Assembly (NCBI GenBank): GCA_964556255.1
Contig: CAZKVQ010000005.1
Coordinates: 18,362-82,361, forward strand
Direction of reading: 5' to 3'
DNA length: 64,000 bases
Source: JACJWR01 sp964556255
GTDB taxonomy: Bacteria; Actinomycetota; Actinomycetes; S36-B12; UBA10799
The notes under the pieces are model-generated. The model worked only from the letters and a program-made list of their open reading frames with translations, did no database searches and had not been told where the DNA came from. Within the stretch, counting starts at the first letter, position 1. Each line of letters opens with the position of its first letter. Made by a program: the position numbers and the translations under genes. Below are positions 18,188-27,152 of the stretch, one piece after another.

Positions 18188-21171
18188 GAGGAACGACCCT
18201 CGGCATCGTTCGGCCCTTTGGGCGATTCCCCGAACCCGGGAACGGGGGAACTTCTGGAACCTGCCGCTGGCGATCGCATCGGCTCCGGTGGGACGTCGTT
18301 CGCCACCGGCCCATCACCCGGGGAGGAGACTGCCGCGACGTCCTGCACCTCCCCTGGACGACCCCACGCTCGGTCGCGTACGAAGGACCGCCCAGCGGCA
18401 GCGACCAGCATTGCCATCAGCCCAGGCAGGATGGCAGCGACCAGCACCTGACTGGCTGGGGTGCCCTCACCGGACAGGGCGGCCACGGCGTCGGGTACTA
18501 CCGCCATCCGGGCAACGACCAGGCAGCATGCCCCTAGCGCCGCGGGCAACCAGATTGATCGGACCCCGGCGAAGATCACGACGATCCCCAGCATCACGAC
18601 CGCCCACGCCAGCAGCCAGCTGGAGGTACGCCCAGGGTCACCGAACGATGCGACGACGCCCGCGGTGAAGGCCATGAGGCCCGCACCGCAGATGAAACTG
18701 ACTGCGCGACTACCCAGTCCCGCGGCGCCCGCCGCTCGTGCCGGCATCGCGCTGATGAGTCCGCCGGCCACTGCGGAGAGCGCGGCCGCCGGCAGGAGCA
18801 GCCCATTTGAGGAGTCGACCAGGTAGGCGAGCAACCAGGCAACCAGGATGCCGACCACCGCCCAGAGTGCGGCCAAGAACGCCGGGCCCCGTCGGGCGAG
18901 ATGCCTCGTCCGGCCGGATGACGGGACGGCGTCAAATGCCCGCGGGTCGCCTTCCACTGCGACGTGGGGCAGCAGCCGCCCGAGCCAGCCCGGCAACCAC
19001 CAGGTTCCCTTCTGGGCGAGCACCATGATGGCCGGTACCAACAGACACCGAACGATAGTGGCGTCGACGAAGACCGCAGTGGCCAGACCGACACCGAACA
19101 TCTTCACGATGGCGTTGTCGGAGAGGACGAAGCTGCCGAACACAGCACACATGATCAGGGCAGCCGACGTGACGACCTTGCCGGTATCGGCAAGGCCTCG
19201 CCGAACAGCCACCGTCATGTCGCCGGTGCGCTCCCAATGCTCACGGAACGCGGTCAATAGGAAGACCTCGTAATCCATAGAGAGTCCGAACAGCACAGCA
19301 AACATCATCATCGGCACGTAGGACTCGATCGGGATTGGACCTTCCAGCCCCAGAAGTTGCGACCCCCAGCCCCACTGGAACACGGCCGTGACCACTCCGT
19401 AGGCGGCCGCGATCGACAGAAGGTTCATCACGGCGGCCTTCAACGGAATCAGCAGTGAGCGGTAGGCGATCATCAGCAGCACGAAGGACAGCGAGACGAC
19501 CCCAAGGATGAACCAGGGCGTTCGGGCCGCGATCAGTTCGCTCAGGTCTGTGGTGGCGGCCGTTACGCCACCGACATGTGGTGACATCCCCTGACCAGCG
19601 ACCGCCGCTGGCAGGACGTCTTCTCGCAGCGTCGCCACCAGGTCCTCGGTGCGCGGATCTGCTCCCGAGAATGCAGGTTGCACCCGGATGATGGCCACCC
19701 CGCCGTCGGTGCTGACTATTGGGGCGTCGGCACTGGTGACCCCCGGGGTCGCGGCCAGAGTCTCGCGCAACTGGACCAATCGCGGGTCCGCCGTCCGCGG
19801 GTCGCCACCGCCACCGTCTGCGGAGGTCGTAGCAGGTGACTGAGCTTCGGTTCCCGCAGGGGCGGCCGCGGGTGCGTACAGGCTCGCGACGATGGCCAGC
19901 GGGGCAGTAGCACCGGGACCGAATGCCTGCGTCGTGAGGTCATAGGCCTGACGGGCAGTGGTCTCCGGCGGCAGAATCCCGGCGTCCGCGTGTCCCAGGT
20001 TGAGTGACAAAGTCGGTGCCGCCAGCGCGAGCAGCAGCAGGGTGGACCCTATGGCGAACGGCCAGGGTCGGCGGGTGACGGCGGTGGCCAACCTGGCCCA
20101 CATGCTGCGATCGAGGTGTTCATCGCCGCTGTCGGTGGAATCGTCGACGTCTTCGACCCCACCGCCGCGAAGGATTCTCGGACCCAACATGCCCAGCACT
20201 GCAGGCACGAAGGTCACCGACGCGAGTACCGCGACCGCTACCACTATCGCTGCTGCATAACCCAGCCACGCGAGGAAACTCAGACCCGTCAGGGCCAGGC
20301 CGCAGACAGCCGCTACCAGGGTGCTGCCCGCGAAAATGATGCCCGCGCCAGCAGTTCCACTCGTTCGCCCCACGGCATCCGGAACGGCGAATCCTTGGCG
20401 AAGCAGTTGACGATGCCGAACCACGAGGAACAGGGCGTAGTCGATCCCCACGCCCAGCCCGAGCATCGTGCCGAGGGTGGGTGCAACGTCGGGGATGAAC
20501 ACGATCCGGTTCAGCAAGGAGACAATCGTGAGCCCGATTCCAACTGCCAGCAAGGCATTGGCCAACGGCAGCAGGGTGGCCGAAAGCCGACGCATCGAGA
20601 GGAACAACACCACAACTGCGGCGAGCAGCCCGATGATCTCGGACAGGTGCGTGTCGGGCGTGGACACTTTCTGCCCGAGGAAGCCGCCCAAAGCAACCTC
20701 GGTTCGCTCCCCCTCCACCGCATCCTGCGCCGACGCCAGCACCTCCTCTCCGACGGAGGTCTCGGCGGCGTCGTTCTCATTCACGGTGACGTTGACCAGT
20801 ACTGTGTGCCGATCGGCCGACAGTTGGCCGGGGAAATCAGCGGGGGTGGTGACAGCTGTGACTGACGGGTTCGCCAGGAGGGCGTCGGCTACGCGCTCCA
20901 CCTCCGCCTGACCCGCTGCCGACCCGAAATCAACAGCGTCGTTGTGCAGTAGCACCGGATTGGCGTCGGCCGCGGTCCCCGGGAAAGCCTGTCCGAGTAG
21001 TTCTTGGGCAGCAGCGCTATCCGTGCCGGACAGGGTGAACGTGCTCGGGGGGTTGCCACCGATGGCTTTGTTGAGGCCACCCAGACCGAGGAGCACGGCG
21101 ACCCACAGGATGACCACCAGCAAGGCGTGCTCGGCACACCATCGCGACAGTCGGTACAGCAGCCTGGTCAC
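18184..21171 (-). CDS. MMPL/RND-family transporter with extra C-terminal membrane domain
   Basis: 995 residues, GTG start. The RND/MMPL layout is clear: helix 1, an outside loop (about 40-190), a helix bundle with GLGVGIDYALFLVVRHR, a second outside loop, and a second bundle with FGLSMDYEVFLLTAFREHW. The usual family length is about 700-800. Here a further stretch of about 200 residues (roughly 755-950) adds five to six predicted helices, followed by a polar tail. Such transporters export lipids or other hydrophobic compounds using the proton gradient; the substrate is unknown. First gene of a two-gene operon with the coiled-coil protein. Confidence 0.85.
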   Translation of the reverse strand: MTRLLYRLSRWCAEHALLVVILWVAVLLGLGGLNKAIGGNPPSTFTLSGTDSAAAQELLGQAFPGTAADANPVLLHNDAVDFGSAAGQAEVERVADALLANPSVTAVTTPADFPGQLSADRHTVLVNVTVNENDAAETSVGEEVLASAQDAVEGERTEVALGGFLGQKVSTPDTHLSEIIGLLAAVVVLFLSMRRLSATLLPLANALLAVGIGLTIVSLLNRIVFIPDVAPTLGTMLGLGVGIDYALFLVVRHRQLLRQGFAVPDAVGRTSGTAGAGIIFAGSTLVAAVCGLALTGLSFLAWLGYAAAIVVAVAVLASVTFVPAVLGMLGPRILRGGGVEDVDDSTDSGDEHLDRSMWARLATAVTRRPWPFAIGSTLLLLALAAPTLSLNLGHADAGILPPETTARQAYDLTTQAFGPGATAPLAIVASLYAPAAAPAGTEAQSPATTSADGGGGDPRTADPRLVQLRETLAATPGVTSADAPIVSTDGGVAIIRVQPAFSGADPRTEDLVATLREDVLPAAVAGQGMSPHVGGVTAATTDLSELIAARTPWFILGVVSLSFVLLMIAYRSLLIPLKAAVMNLLSIAAAYGVVTAVFQWGWGSQLLGLEGPIPIESYVPMMMFAVLFGLSMDYEVFLLTAFREHWERTGDMTVAVRRGLADTGKVVTSAALIMCAVFGSFVLSDNAIVKMFGVGLATAVFVDATIVRCLLVPAIMVLAQKGTWWLPGWLGRLLPHVAVEGDPRAFDAVPSSGRTRHLARRGPAFLAALWAVVGILVAWLLAYLVDSSNGLLLPAAALSAVAGGLISAMPARAAGAAGLGSRAVSFICGAGLMAFTAGVVASFGDPGRTSSWLLAWAVVMLGIVVIFAGVRSIWLPAALGACCLVVARMAVVPDAVAALSGEGTPASQVLVAAILPGLMAMLVAAAGRSFVRDRAWGRPGEVQDVAAVSSPGDGPVANDVPPEPMRSPAAGSRSSPVPGFGESPKGPNDAEGRSS

Positions 21172-21252
21172 GCCTGCATCGTGACACGCCTGGCGATGCG
21201 GTATGGCCTTATTGCCGTGCTGGCATTAACAAGGCCGGTGTCGGCACTCGGG

Positions 21253-21283
21253 CGCGGGACGGCCCGTCCAGAACGGTCCCGCG
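21253..21283 (-). terminator. Hairpin immediately after the sigA stop codon
   Basis: CGCGGGAC (21253-21260) and GTCCCGCG (21276-21283) are perfect 8-base complements with a 15-base loop, and the right arm abuts the sigA stop. There is no strong U run, as is common in high-GC genomes. Probable transcription terminator separating sigA from the MMPL gene downstream. Confidence 0.55.
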
Positions 21284-23077
21284 TCAGTCCAGATAGTCGC
21301 GCAGCACCTGTGACCGGCTCGGATGGCGGAGTTTCGACATAGTCTTCGACTCGATCTGTCGGATGCGTTCGCGAGTCACCCCGTAGACCTTGCCGATCTC
21401 ATCCAGCGTCTTCGGTTGGCCGTCGGTCAGGCCGAAGCGCATCTTGACGACCCCGGCCTCCCGTTCGCTCAGGGTCTCCAAGACCCCCTGCAACTGTTCC
21501 TGCAGCAGCGTGAAGCAGACGGCATCGGCGGGCACGATGGCCTCGGAGTCCTCGATCAGGTCGCCGAACTCGGTATCGCCGTCCTCGCCGNNNNNNNNNN
21601 GGTGTGCAGCGAGATCGGCTCGCGGCCGTACTTCTGCACCTCGATGACCTTCTCTGGGGTCATGTCCAGCTCTTTGGCAAGCTCCTCGGGCGTGGCATCC
21701 CTACCAAGATCCTGGGTCATCTGGCGCTGCACTCTGGCCAGCTTGTTGATGACCTCCACCATGTGGACCGGAATGCGGATGGTCCGTGCCTGGTCTGCCA
21801 TCGCACGCGTGATCGCCTGGCGGATCCACCACGTGGCGTAGGTGGAGAACTTGTAGCCCTTGGTGTAGTCGAACTTCTCAACAGCCCGGATGAGGCCCAG
21901 GTTGCCCTCCTGGATCAGGTCGAGGAAAAGCATGCCGCGGCCCGTGTAACGTTTGGCCAGCGAAACCACCAGCCGCAAGTTGGCCTCGAGAAGGTGACGC
22001 TTGGCGGCCATCCCGTCGGCTGCAATCCATTCCAGGTCCAGCCGGAGCTCGTCATCATCGACGCCCTCCGCCAACTTCTCCTCTGCGAACAACCCCGCCT
22101 CGATGCGCTTGGCCAGTTCGACTTCCTGCTCGGCATTGAGCAGCGGCACCCGACCGATCTGCTTGAGGTAGTCCTTGACGGGGTCCGCCGTCGCACCGGC
22201 CTGGTGAACCTGCTGCACCGGTTCGTCCGTGTCATCGACGTCGGAGATCACCAGTTCCTCGACCTCGGGCTCATCCGACTTGGGGGCCTTTGCCTCCTTG
22301 GCGGCCTCTTTCTCCAATTCCGGACGGACCTCCTTGAGGTCCTCTTCCAACTCCTCTTCGAGTTCGACCTCCAGCGCGGCTGCCGCGCTTAGGTCAACGA
22401 CAACCTCGACATCGCCCTCGGCGACGATGACCTCGGCCAGTTCGTCCTCGAGACTCGGGTCGATCGCCTCCGTTGCGGCTGTCTCCTCGGCGGCCGACGA
22501 GCGCGTCTTGGTGGCGGACTTCTTCGCGGCTGGCGCCTTCTTTGCCGGGGTAGACCGCTTCGTTGCGGCGGCGGTCTTCGCGACAACCTTCGGAGTCGCC
22601 TTGGTCGCGGCCGACTTCTTGGCAGGGGTCTTGGCGACAGCCTTGGCCGGCGCAGCCTTCTTCGCGGGAGCCGAGTTCTTGGTCGCCGATTTCGAGGCCG
22701 ACTTGCTCGCGGCGGGTGCCTTCGCCGCGGGCGCCTTCTTCGCCGCCGCGGGCTTCTTCGCCGCCGCGGACTTCTTCGCCGCGGCCGCCTTCGCCGGGGC
22801 CGCCTTCTTCGCCGCCGCGGGCTTCTTGGCCGCAGCCGCTTTCGCCGGGGCCGCCTTCTTCGCCGCCGCGGGCTCCTTGGCCGCCGCGGGCTTCTTCGCA
22901 GCAGCCGCCTTCGCCGGGGCCGCCTTCTTCGCCGCCGTNNNNNNNNNNCACAGACGCCTTCTTGGTCGCGGCGGGCTTCTTGGTGGCAGCCGCCTTCTTC
23001 GCCGCTGGTGCCTTCTTTGCTGCTTGCTTATTGGTTCGGGTTGTAACCGTCTTCGCTGCGGTCTTGGCGCTCGCCAC
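21284..23077 (-). CDS. sigA: Primary sigma factor SigA/RpoD, interrupted by two assembly gaps
   Basis: About 595 residues when joined across N runs at 21591-21600 and 22939-22948. The first 190 or so residues are Lys/Ala-rich repeats, then an acidic stretch (Glu-rich, DELAEVIVAEGDVE). The conserved core follows: region 1.2 (DPVKDYLKQIGRVPLL), region 2 (LRLVVSLAKRYTGRGM, GYKFSTYATWWIRQAI), region 3 and region 4 (LTDGQPKTLDEIGK, TRERIRQIE, ending QVLRDYLD). This is the housekeeping sigma factor that directs RNA polymerase to most promoters. The start is GTG at 23077, directly after an in-frame TAA, with GGAAGG upstream, so it cannot lie further upstream. Both gaps shift the frame artificially. 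Confidence 0.95.
21591..21600. other. Assembly gap (10 N) in sigA region 3
   Basis: The gap falls between ISLHT and GEDGD. In SigA proteins these are joined by Pro-Leu. The base before GEDGD fits the last base of a Leu codon, so the true gap is probably five bases, not ten. Confidence 0.95.
22520..23050 (-). repeat. Lys/Ala-rich coding repeats in the sigA N-terminus
   Basis: Near-identical DNA units built on TTCGCCGGGGCCGCCTTCTT recur at about 22790, 22841 and 22910 and encode AAKKPAAAKKAAPAK-type peptide. The N run at 22939 lies at the edge of the third copy, consistent with an assembly break in a repeat. Confidence 0.8.
22939..22948. other. Assembly gap (10 N) in the sigA Lys/Ala repeats
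   Basis: Both flanks keep the sigA frame only if the true length is a multiple of three. The number of repeat units lost, if any, cannot be told. Confidence 0.95.
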
Positions 23078-23131
23078 TTAGGACCTTCCGTGCTCAGTTG
23101 TTGGTGCCCGGTCAATGGATGCCGACTGTGC

Positions 23132-23158
23132 CATCCTCCGCTCTCCGAACGGAGGATG
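23132..23158 (-). promoter_or_regulatory. Hairpin in the sigA leader
   Basis: CATCCTCCG (23132-23140) and CGGAGGATG (23150-23158) are perfect 9-base complements with a 9-base loop, 55 bases upstream of the sigA start. On the minus strand the downstream arm contains CGGAGGATG, which looks like a ribosome site fused to an ATG of an 18-codon frame ending in TAA directly before the sigA GTG. It may be the terminator of the gene before, or part of sigA control. Confidence 0.4.
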
Positions 23159-23284
23159 AACCGCTTTCGGACACGACGAAGGACTTACTGTCAAGCCCTG
23201 CTGTCTAGCGCTAACGATGTCACACGCCCTGGTATTCCCGATCCCTGACCCGCCGCGGTGCCCGCAATTCCACATGCGTCGCCA

Positions 23285-24250
23285 TCAGTGCCCTTCCGGC
23301 AGTACCTCCTCGGACGCGCTGGTTGACCCTGACGAGCGCAAGATCACCACAATCGCGACGACGACGAGCGCAACGCCGACCAACTGCAGCCAGGATGGTC
23401 GCTCGCTGAGGAACAGCCAACCAAGGCCAACCGCCAGCACTGGCTCCAGTGTGGCGACAACCGATGCCTGGGAGGGCGCCAGATAGGCCAGGCCGGCACT
23501 CAACAGACCGAAGGCACACACCGTGGACAGCACCGCCATGCCGACGGTCATGGCCACCCCGACAGCGTCATCGGGACCATGCGACCCGGTGACGATCGCA
23601 GCAAGGGTGAAGGACAAGGCGCCACCGGTAAGGATGAGTGTCGTTGCTCGCAGGCTGCCGACCTGCGCGACGGCCGAGCTGTTGCTGACGACGTACACGG
23701 CGTAGGTCACCGAGGCGCCTACCAGCAACGCCACGCCGGCGCCGGCCTGGGGGCCGGCAGCTGCTCCGCTCGCGAAGGAACCGACCGCGAGCCCCGCACC
23801 CACGACTGCAGCAGCCGTGCAGGCAATAACAACCCCGCCTGGAGATGTGCGGTGCAGGAATGCAGTGATGATCACAACCCAGGCAGGAAATAGGAACAGC
23901 AGCACCTCGGCGATACCAGCGGTCAGATACTGCAGGCCGAAGAAGTAGAGGGCCACTTCCAGGGCGAGCAGAAGTCCCCCGAGGGCGAGCAATCTGAGAC
24001 TGATAGCGATCGGTGGCAGCATCGGGTCATGGCGAGCACCATCCCGCCGGACTCGCCGACAGCGCCACCACAAGATCAGCCACATCAGGGAGGCCGCGAG
24101 TACGAATCGCCAAGAGAGCAACGCGAACGGCTCTGAACCGTGGCGATAGGCGACCTTGCCGAACACCGGCATGATGGCGAATCCCAGGGCGGAACCCGCT
24201 ACCAGCACTCCCCCTACGACGGCATCACGTTGACGTGAGTGCTCAGCCAT
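23285..24250 (-). CDS. EamA/DMT-family transporter
   Basis: 321 residues with about ten membrane helices, in two EamA repeats (first about 10-150, second about 165-310). Characteristic features are GFAIMPVFGKVAYRHG near the start, the LSWRF motif, and AYLAPSQASVVATLEPVLAVGLGWLFLSE in the second repeat. Members export or import small metabolites such as amino acids; the substrate is not predictable. It lies 30 bases downstream of the universal stress protein gene on the same strand and is probably co-transcribed with it. It ends 207 bases before the sigA start. Confidence 0.85.
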   Translation of the reverse strand: MAEHSRQRDAVVGGVLVAGSALGFAIMPVFGKVAYRHGSEPFALLSWRFVLAASLMWLILWWRCRRVRRDGARHDPMLPPIAISLRLLALGGLLLALEVALYFFGLQYLTAGIAEVLLFLFPAWVVIITAFLHRTSPGGVVIACTAAAVVGAGLAVGSFASGAAAGPQAGAGVALLVGASVTYAVYVVSNSSAVAQVGSLRATTLILTGGALSFTLAAIVTGSHGPDDAVGVAMTVGMAVLSTVCAFGLLSAGLAYLAPSQASVVATLEPVLAVGLGWLFLSERPSWLQLVGVALVVVAIVVILRSSGSTSASEEVLPEGH

Positions 24251-24280
24251 CCAGGTAGCAACAACGTGCGACGTCGGATG

Positions 24281-24688
24281 TCACTGGTAGTCGGCCTTCA
24301 CTGCCAGTACTGGGCACGGCGCCAGCATGAGCACCCGCTCAACCTCACTGCCCAGCAGAAGTTTCCCCACGGGGGTGCGCGAGCGAAGGCCGACCACAAT
24401 GAGTTCGGCGTCGTACTCGCGGACCATGTCCACGATGTCTTCGGCCGGATCGTTCCCGCGCACAAGGTTCCTGACTTGGTAGGGCACGCCATCCGCTGCC
24501 AGTCGCTCTGTCACCTCATGCAATGCGCTCTTGACCGCCACCGCCTCTTCGCCATCTGGGCTGAAGCCGCCACGCGCAGAGTGGGTAACCACCAATTGTG
24601 CGTTCCGGGATCGTGCCTCGTCCTCGGCCGCGTGCAGCGCGGCTGCTCCCTCTGGGGTATCCACGAATCCAACGACAATGGTCCTCAT
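24281..24688 (-). CDS. Universal stress protein (UspA family)
   Basis: 135 residues, a single Usp domain. The N-terminal strand is MRTIVVGFVDTPEG and the ATP-binding tail motif is present as GLRSRTPVGKLLLGSEVERV (G-x2-x-G-x-GS type), so it is likely an ATP-binding Usp. Role: stress or growth-arrest response in the cytoplasm, partner unknown. It is the first gene of the probable pair with the EamA transporter. Confidence 0.88.
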   Translation of the reverse strand: MRTIVVGFVDTPEGAAALHAAEDEARSRNAQLVVTHSARGGFSPDGEEAVAVKSALHEVTERLAADGVPYQVRNLVRGNDPAEDIVDMVREYDAELIVVGLRSRTPVGKLLLGSEVERVLMLAPCPVLAVKADYQ

Positions 24689-24778
24689 ACCCCCAGCCTA
24701 GCCAGACCTGGAGAGTTCACGCCCCCACCCGACCGGACGAGGTGGACGGTGTGTCGCCGGGACCGTGGGGGCGGCCTG

Positions 24779-25927
24779 CTACGCGGTTCGCCGCCCTGCC
24801 ACGTCAGAGACTGCCCTTCTGGAGCCGCGCAACATCGCCGGGGTAAACCGGCCCATGAGCAGTTCCCATTCCGACGGCGGCACCCCGGAGGAGGCCGCGT
24901 CGAGAACGAGCCTCGCGAGTGTGTTCCGCGGGTCAGCCGCCAGTGCCCGCTCGCCAGCCATCCTTGCGAAGGCACCGTCGCCCTGTTGCCAGGCGATGGC
25001 CGCAAGGACCGCTGCGACGGGCGCCACCTCTGGAACCGGGACCCGTCGGACCATGTCGATCAGTGCCGTGCGGGCGCCGGTGAGGCGCCGCGATCTGTGT
25101 CTGGCGCCGCCTTCGAACAGCAGCCGATGAAGGATCGGCTCACGCACCCGGGAATCGCTCAGGGAACAGGCCCACAAGGCCAGTGTTCGCTCGTCTGGCG
25201 CCTCGGCGGTTTCGGGTGCCTGGGGAGAACGGGTGCAGCAGAGCCACGCCAGCAGGCCATCCTCGATTTCCCGACGCCAACGAGTGTCAGCCCGCCCGGA
25301 ATCTCGGTGCTGACGACAGGTGGCGAGCGCGGCGGCGATCTCGTCAGCCGCCGTCATCAGCCCAGGGTCCGGCGCAAGCTGTCGGGCCAAGGCGGCCCGA
25401 TTGGCGACGTAGCCTAGCCCGGCGGTGACCAGGTCGAAGGCGGCCTTCACTCCCCAAGCGTCGTTGCTCGTATGACCGGTCCCGGGGCAGCATCCGTCGG
25501 AGCAGCTGAAACTCCACCATCGGTCCGCATGGACGCACAGGCCCTCAGCAACATCGAGTCCCTCGGCGGCTAACACCCTGGATAGTCCGGCAACCAGGTC
25601 AGCATGTGGCAACCGGCTGGCATCAGCGCTGAAGATCGCTGTCTGGACGCGATCCAGGCGCGCTCCCAAGCCGATTGCCCGACGGACGGTCCTTCGGACC
25701 TCCGAGATGAGCTGGGGGACGGCCTCAGCCCCATCGCTGGGAAGGTCCACCCGCAGGCACAGGACGACCCTTCCCGACGGCGACCGGGTGAAGACCAGCA
25801 CCACACTCTCTGCCGGCTCGAACCCGATCAGGAACGGCACGGCAGCAACCAGGCCGCTTGGCCCCGTGATCCGCACCGGGGCGGACCCGCCGCCGAGCCC
25901 GTCGGCTTCGCGCATGTCGTCTGCCAT
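24779..25927 (-). CDS. DUF4192 domain protein
   Basis: 382 residues from the ATG at 25927, which has GAGGG about eight bases upstream; an ATG at 25975 is possible but has no such site. The family signature is clear: PVRITGPSGLVAAVPFLIGFEPAESVVLVF at the start of the domain, a WWSFSC-DGCCPGTG segment with clustered Cys near 155, and a C-terminal helical part ending near WELLMGRFTPAML. The function is unknown. DUF4192 genes are usual neighbours of the primary sigma factor gene in actinomycetes, as here. Confidence 0.85.
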   Translation of the reverse strand: MADDMREADGLGGGSAPVRITGPSGLVAAVPFLIGFEPAESVVLVFTRSPSGRVVLCLRVDLPSDGAEAVPQLISEVRRTVRRAIGLGARLDRVQTAIFSADASRLPHADLVAGLSRVLAAEGLDVAEGLCVHADRWWSFSCSDGCCPGTGHTSNDAWGVKAAFDLVTAGLGYVANRAALARQLAPDPGLMTAADEIAAALATCRQHRDSGRADTRWRREIEDGLLAWLCCTRSPQAPETAEAPDERTLALWACSLSDSRVREPILHRLLFEGGARHRSRRLTGARTALIDMVRRVPVPEVAPVAAVLAAIAWQQGDGAFARMAGERALAADPRNTLARLVLDAASSGVPPSEWELLMGRFTPAMLRGSRRAVSDVAGRRTA

Positions 25928-26036
25928 GCCACGACCCTCACGGAGCGGCACGTCGACGTCCAGAGCCCCGGGCACATCTGTGGACCGTCGGTGTCCTTAC
26001 AGCGTGGCGCCGCCAACGTGGCCAGAGAAAGGCCGC

Positions 26037-27152
26037 TCAGGCAACTGCTGGCTGCTTCGAGGCACGCGCCTCCTGTACCCGCCAGGTCAACAACGTCACC
26101 AATCCGGTGATGGCCTGCGGGAACAACTGCACCATCTGCCAGACGAGCACGGAGGCAAGGATGTCCTCGTTGCTGAGCCCGAAGGCCGCGAGCATCCCCC
26201 CCAGAACCCCCGCGACGGTGCCGAGCCCGCCGGGAGTCACCGGAATCAGGGAGCCGAGACGCGAGATCGCGAAGGCGGCGAACAATTCCGCGAAGGACAC
26301 GCTCGAACCGCCGTCGCCGGAGACCCCCCGAACCGCCACGAAGAGGATCATGAACTGCATGAAAGACACGGCAAGATTCGTCACGGTCAACGAGATCCAA
26401 CGATCCTTCACCACGTCGACGATCCCGATGCGGAAGTGCAGTACCGCATCGGTGATGTCAACGTCCTTGTGCATCTTGCGCAGGATGGGGCCGGCGAGCT
26501 TCTGACCGAGTTGCCCGACCTTCCGCGCGCTTGTCTCGCTGCGCAGGATGAGCCAGAACACCAGGATCATGACGACCAGTGCGATGACGCCGATGACACC
26601 GGCCCACACCCAAGCGGAGCGAACCTCACCGGTGGTCAAGAGAGCCAGTACGCCCAAGACCGGCAACAGGAACGTCATGAAGAAGCTCCACACGCTGGTG
26701 ATGGCGATGCCCGTGGTGGCTGCGGTCGGGGTGACCTTGTAGAACGCCAGCATCACGTACTGCACCGCCACCGCGACCGCGCCGCCGGCGGGGATGAGCG
26801 CTCCAATCGCCCAGGAGGTCTGACGCACCATGAAGGCCGGCTTGTACTTCAAGCCGGGGATCGCGACCATGTACGGGAAGACGTACACGATGATGTTGAC
26901 CACCGCGACCAGGGCCAACGAGGCGATGGCGATGGTCGACATCTGCTGGATCTTGTCCCAGGCCTCGCTGAACGAGCCGAACTTCTTGGCCAGGCCCCAG
27001 AACACCAGCGCCAGGATCGCGACCGTGATGATGGCACCGATGATCGTCTTGCGCTTGTCCAGCTTCGCCGAGGCCGCCGCCGGCATCGCATCAGGGGCCG
27101 TCGAATCCTCCCCTTTCCCGTCGTGATCCTCTCCGGTATCGGCATCGGTCAC
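26037..27152 (-). CDS. LPG synthase-like / flippase-like integral membrane protein
   Basis: 371 residues. A polar Asp/Glu/Lys-rich N-terminus of about 30 residues is followed by roughly eight membrane helices (TIIGAIITVAILALVFWGL, then ISRLGSLIPVTPGGLGTVAGVLGG near 310-335). The GSLIPVTPGGLG segment is the hallmark of the lysylphosphatidylglycerol synthetase transmembrane region family (UPF0104). The soluble aminoacyl-transferase domain of MprF is absent, so a lipid flippase-like role is likelier than lysyl transfer. The start is GTG at 27152, overlapping the SGNH hydrolase stop (GTGA), with GGAG eight bases upstream; the two genes form an operon. Confidence 0.82.
   Translation of the reverse strand: MTDADTGEDHDGKGEDSTAPDAMPAAASAKLDKRKTIIGAIITVAILALVFWGLAKKFGSFSEAWDKIQQMSTIAIASLALVAVVNIIVYVFPYMVAIPGLKYKPAFMVRQTSWAIGALIPAGGAVAVAVQYVMLAFYKVTPTAATTGIAITSVWSFFMTFLLPVLGVLALLTTGEVRSAWVWAGVIGVIALVVMILVFWLILRSETSARKVGQLGQKLAGPILRKMHKDVDITDAVLHFRIGIVDVVKDRWISLTVTNLAVSFMQFMILFVAVRGVSGDGGSSVSFAELFAAFAISRLGSLIPVTPGGLGTVAGVLGGMLAAFGLSNEDILASVLVWQMVQLFPQAITGLVTLLTWRVQEARASKQPAVA

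Noticed and set aside
22520..23050. A CRISPR-like array suggested by short repeats
   Set aside because: The repeats are in frame within sigA, encode Lys/Ala peptide and have no unique spacers.
23078..23275. A 65-codon open frame directly upstream of sigA as a separate gene
   Set aside because: It has no recognisable sequence or ribosome site; only its last 18 codons are of possible interest as a leader, which is listed as a finding.
24239..25417. A 392-codon plus-strand open frame over the universal stress protein and DUF4192 genes
   Set aside because: Both overlapped genes have clear families; the shadow peptide has none.
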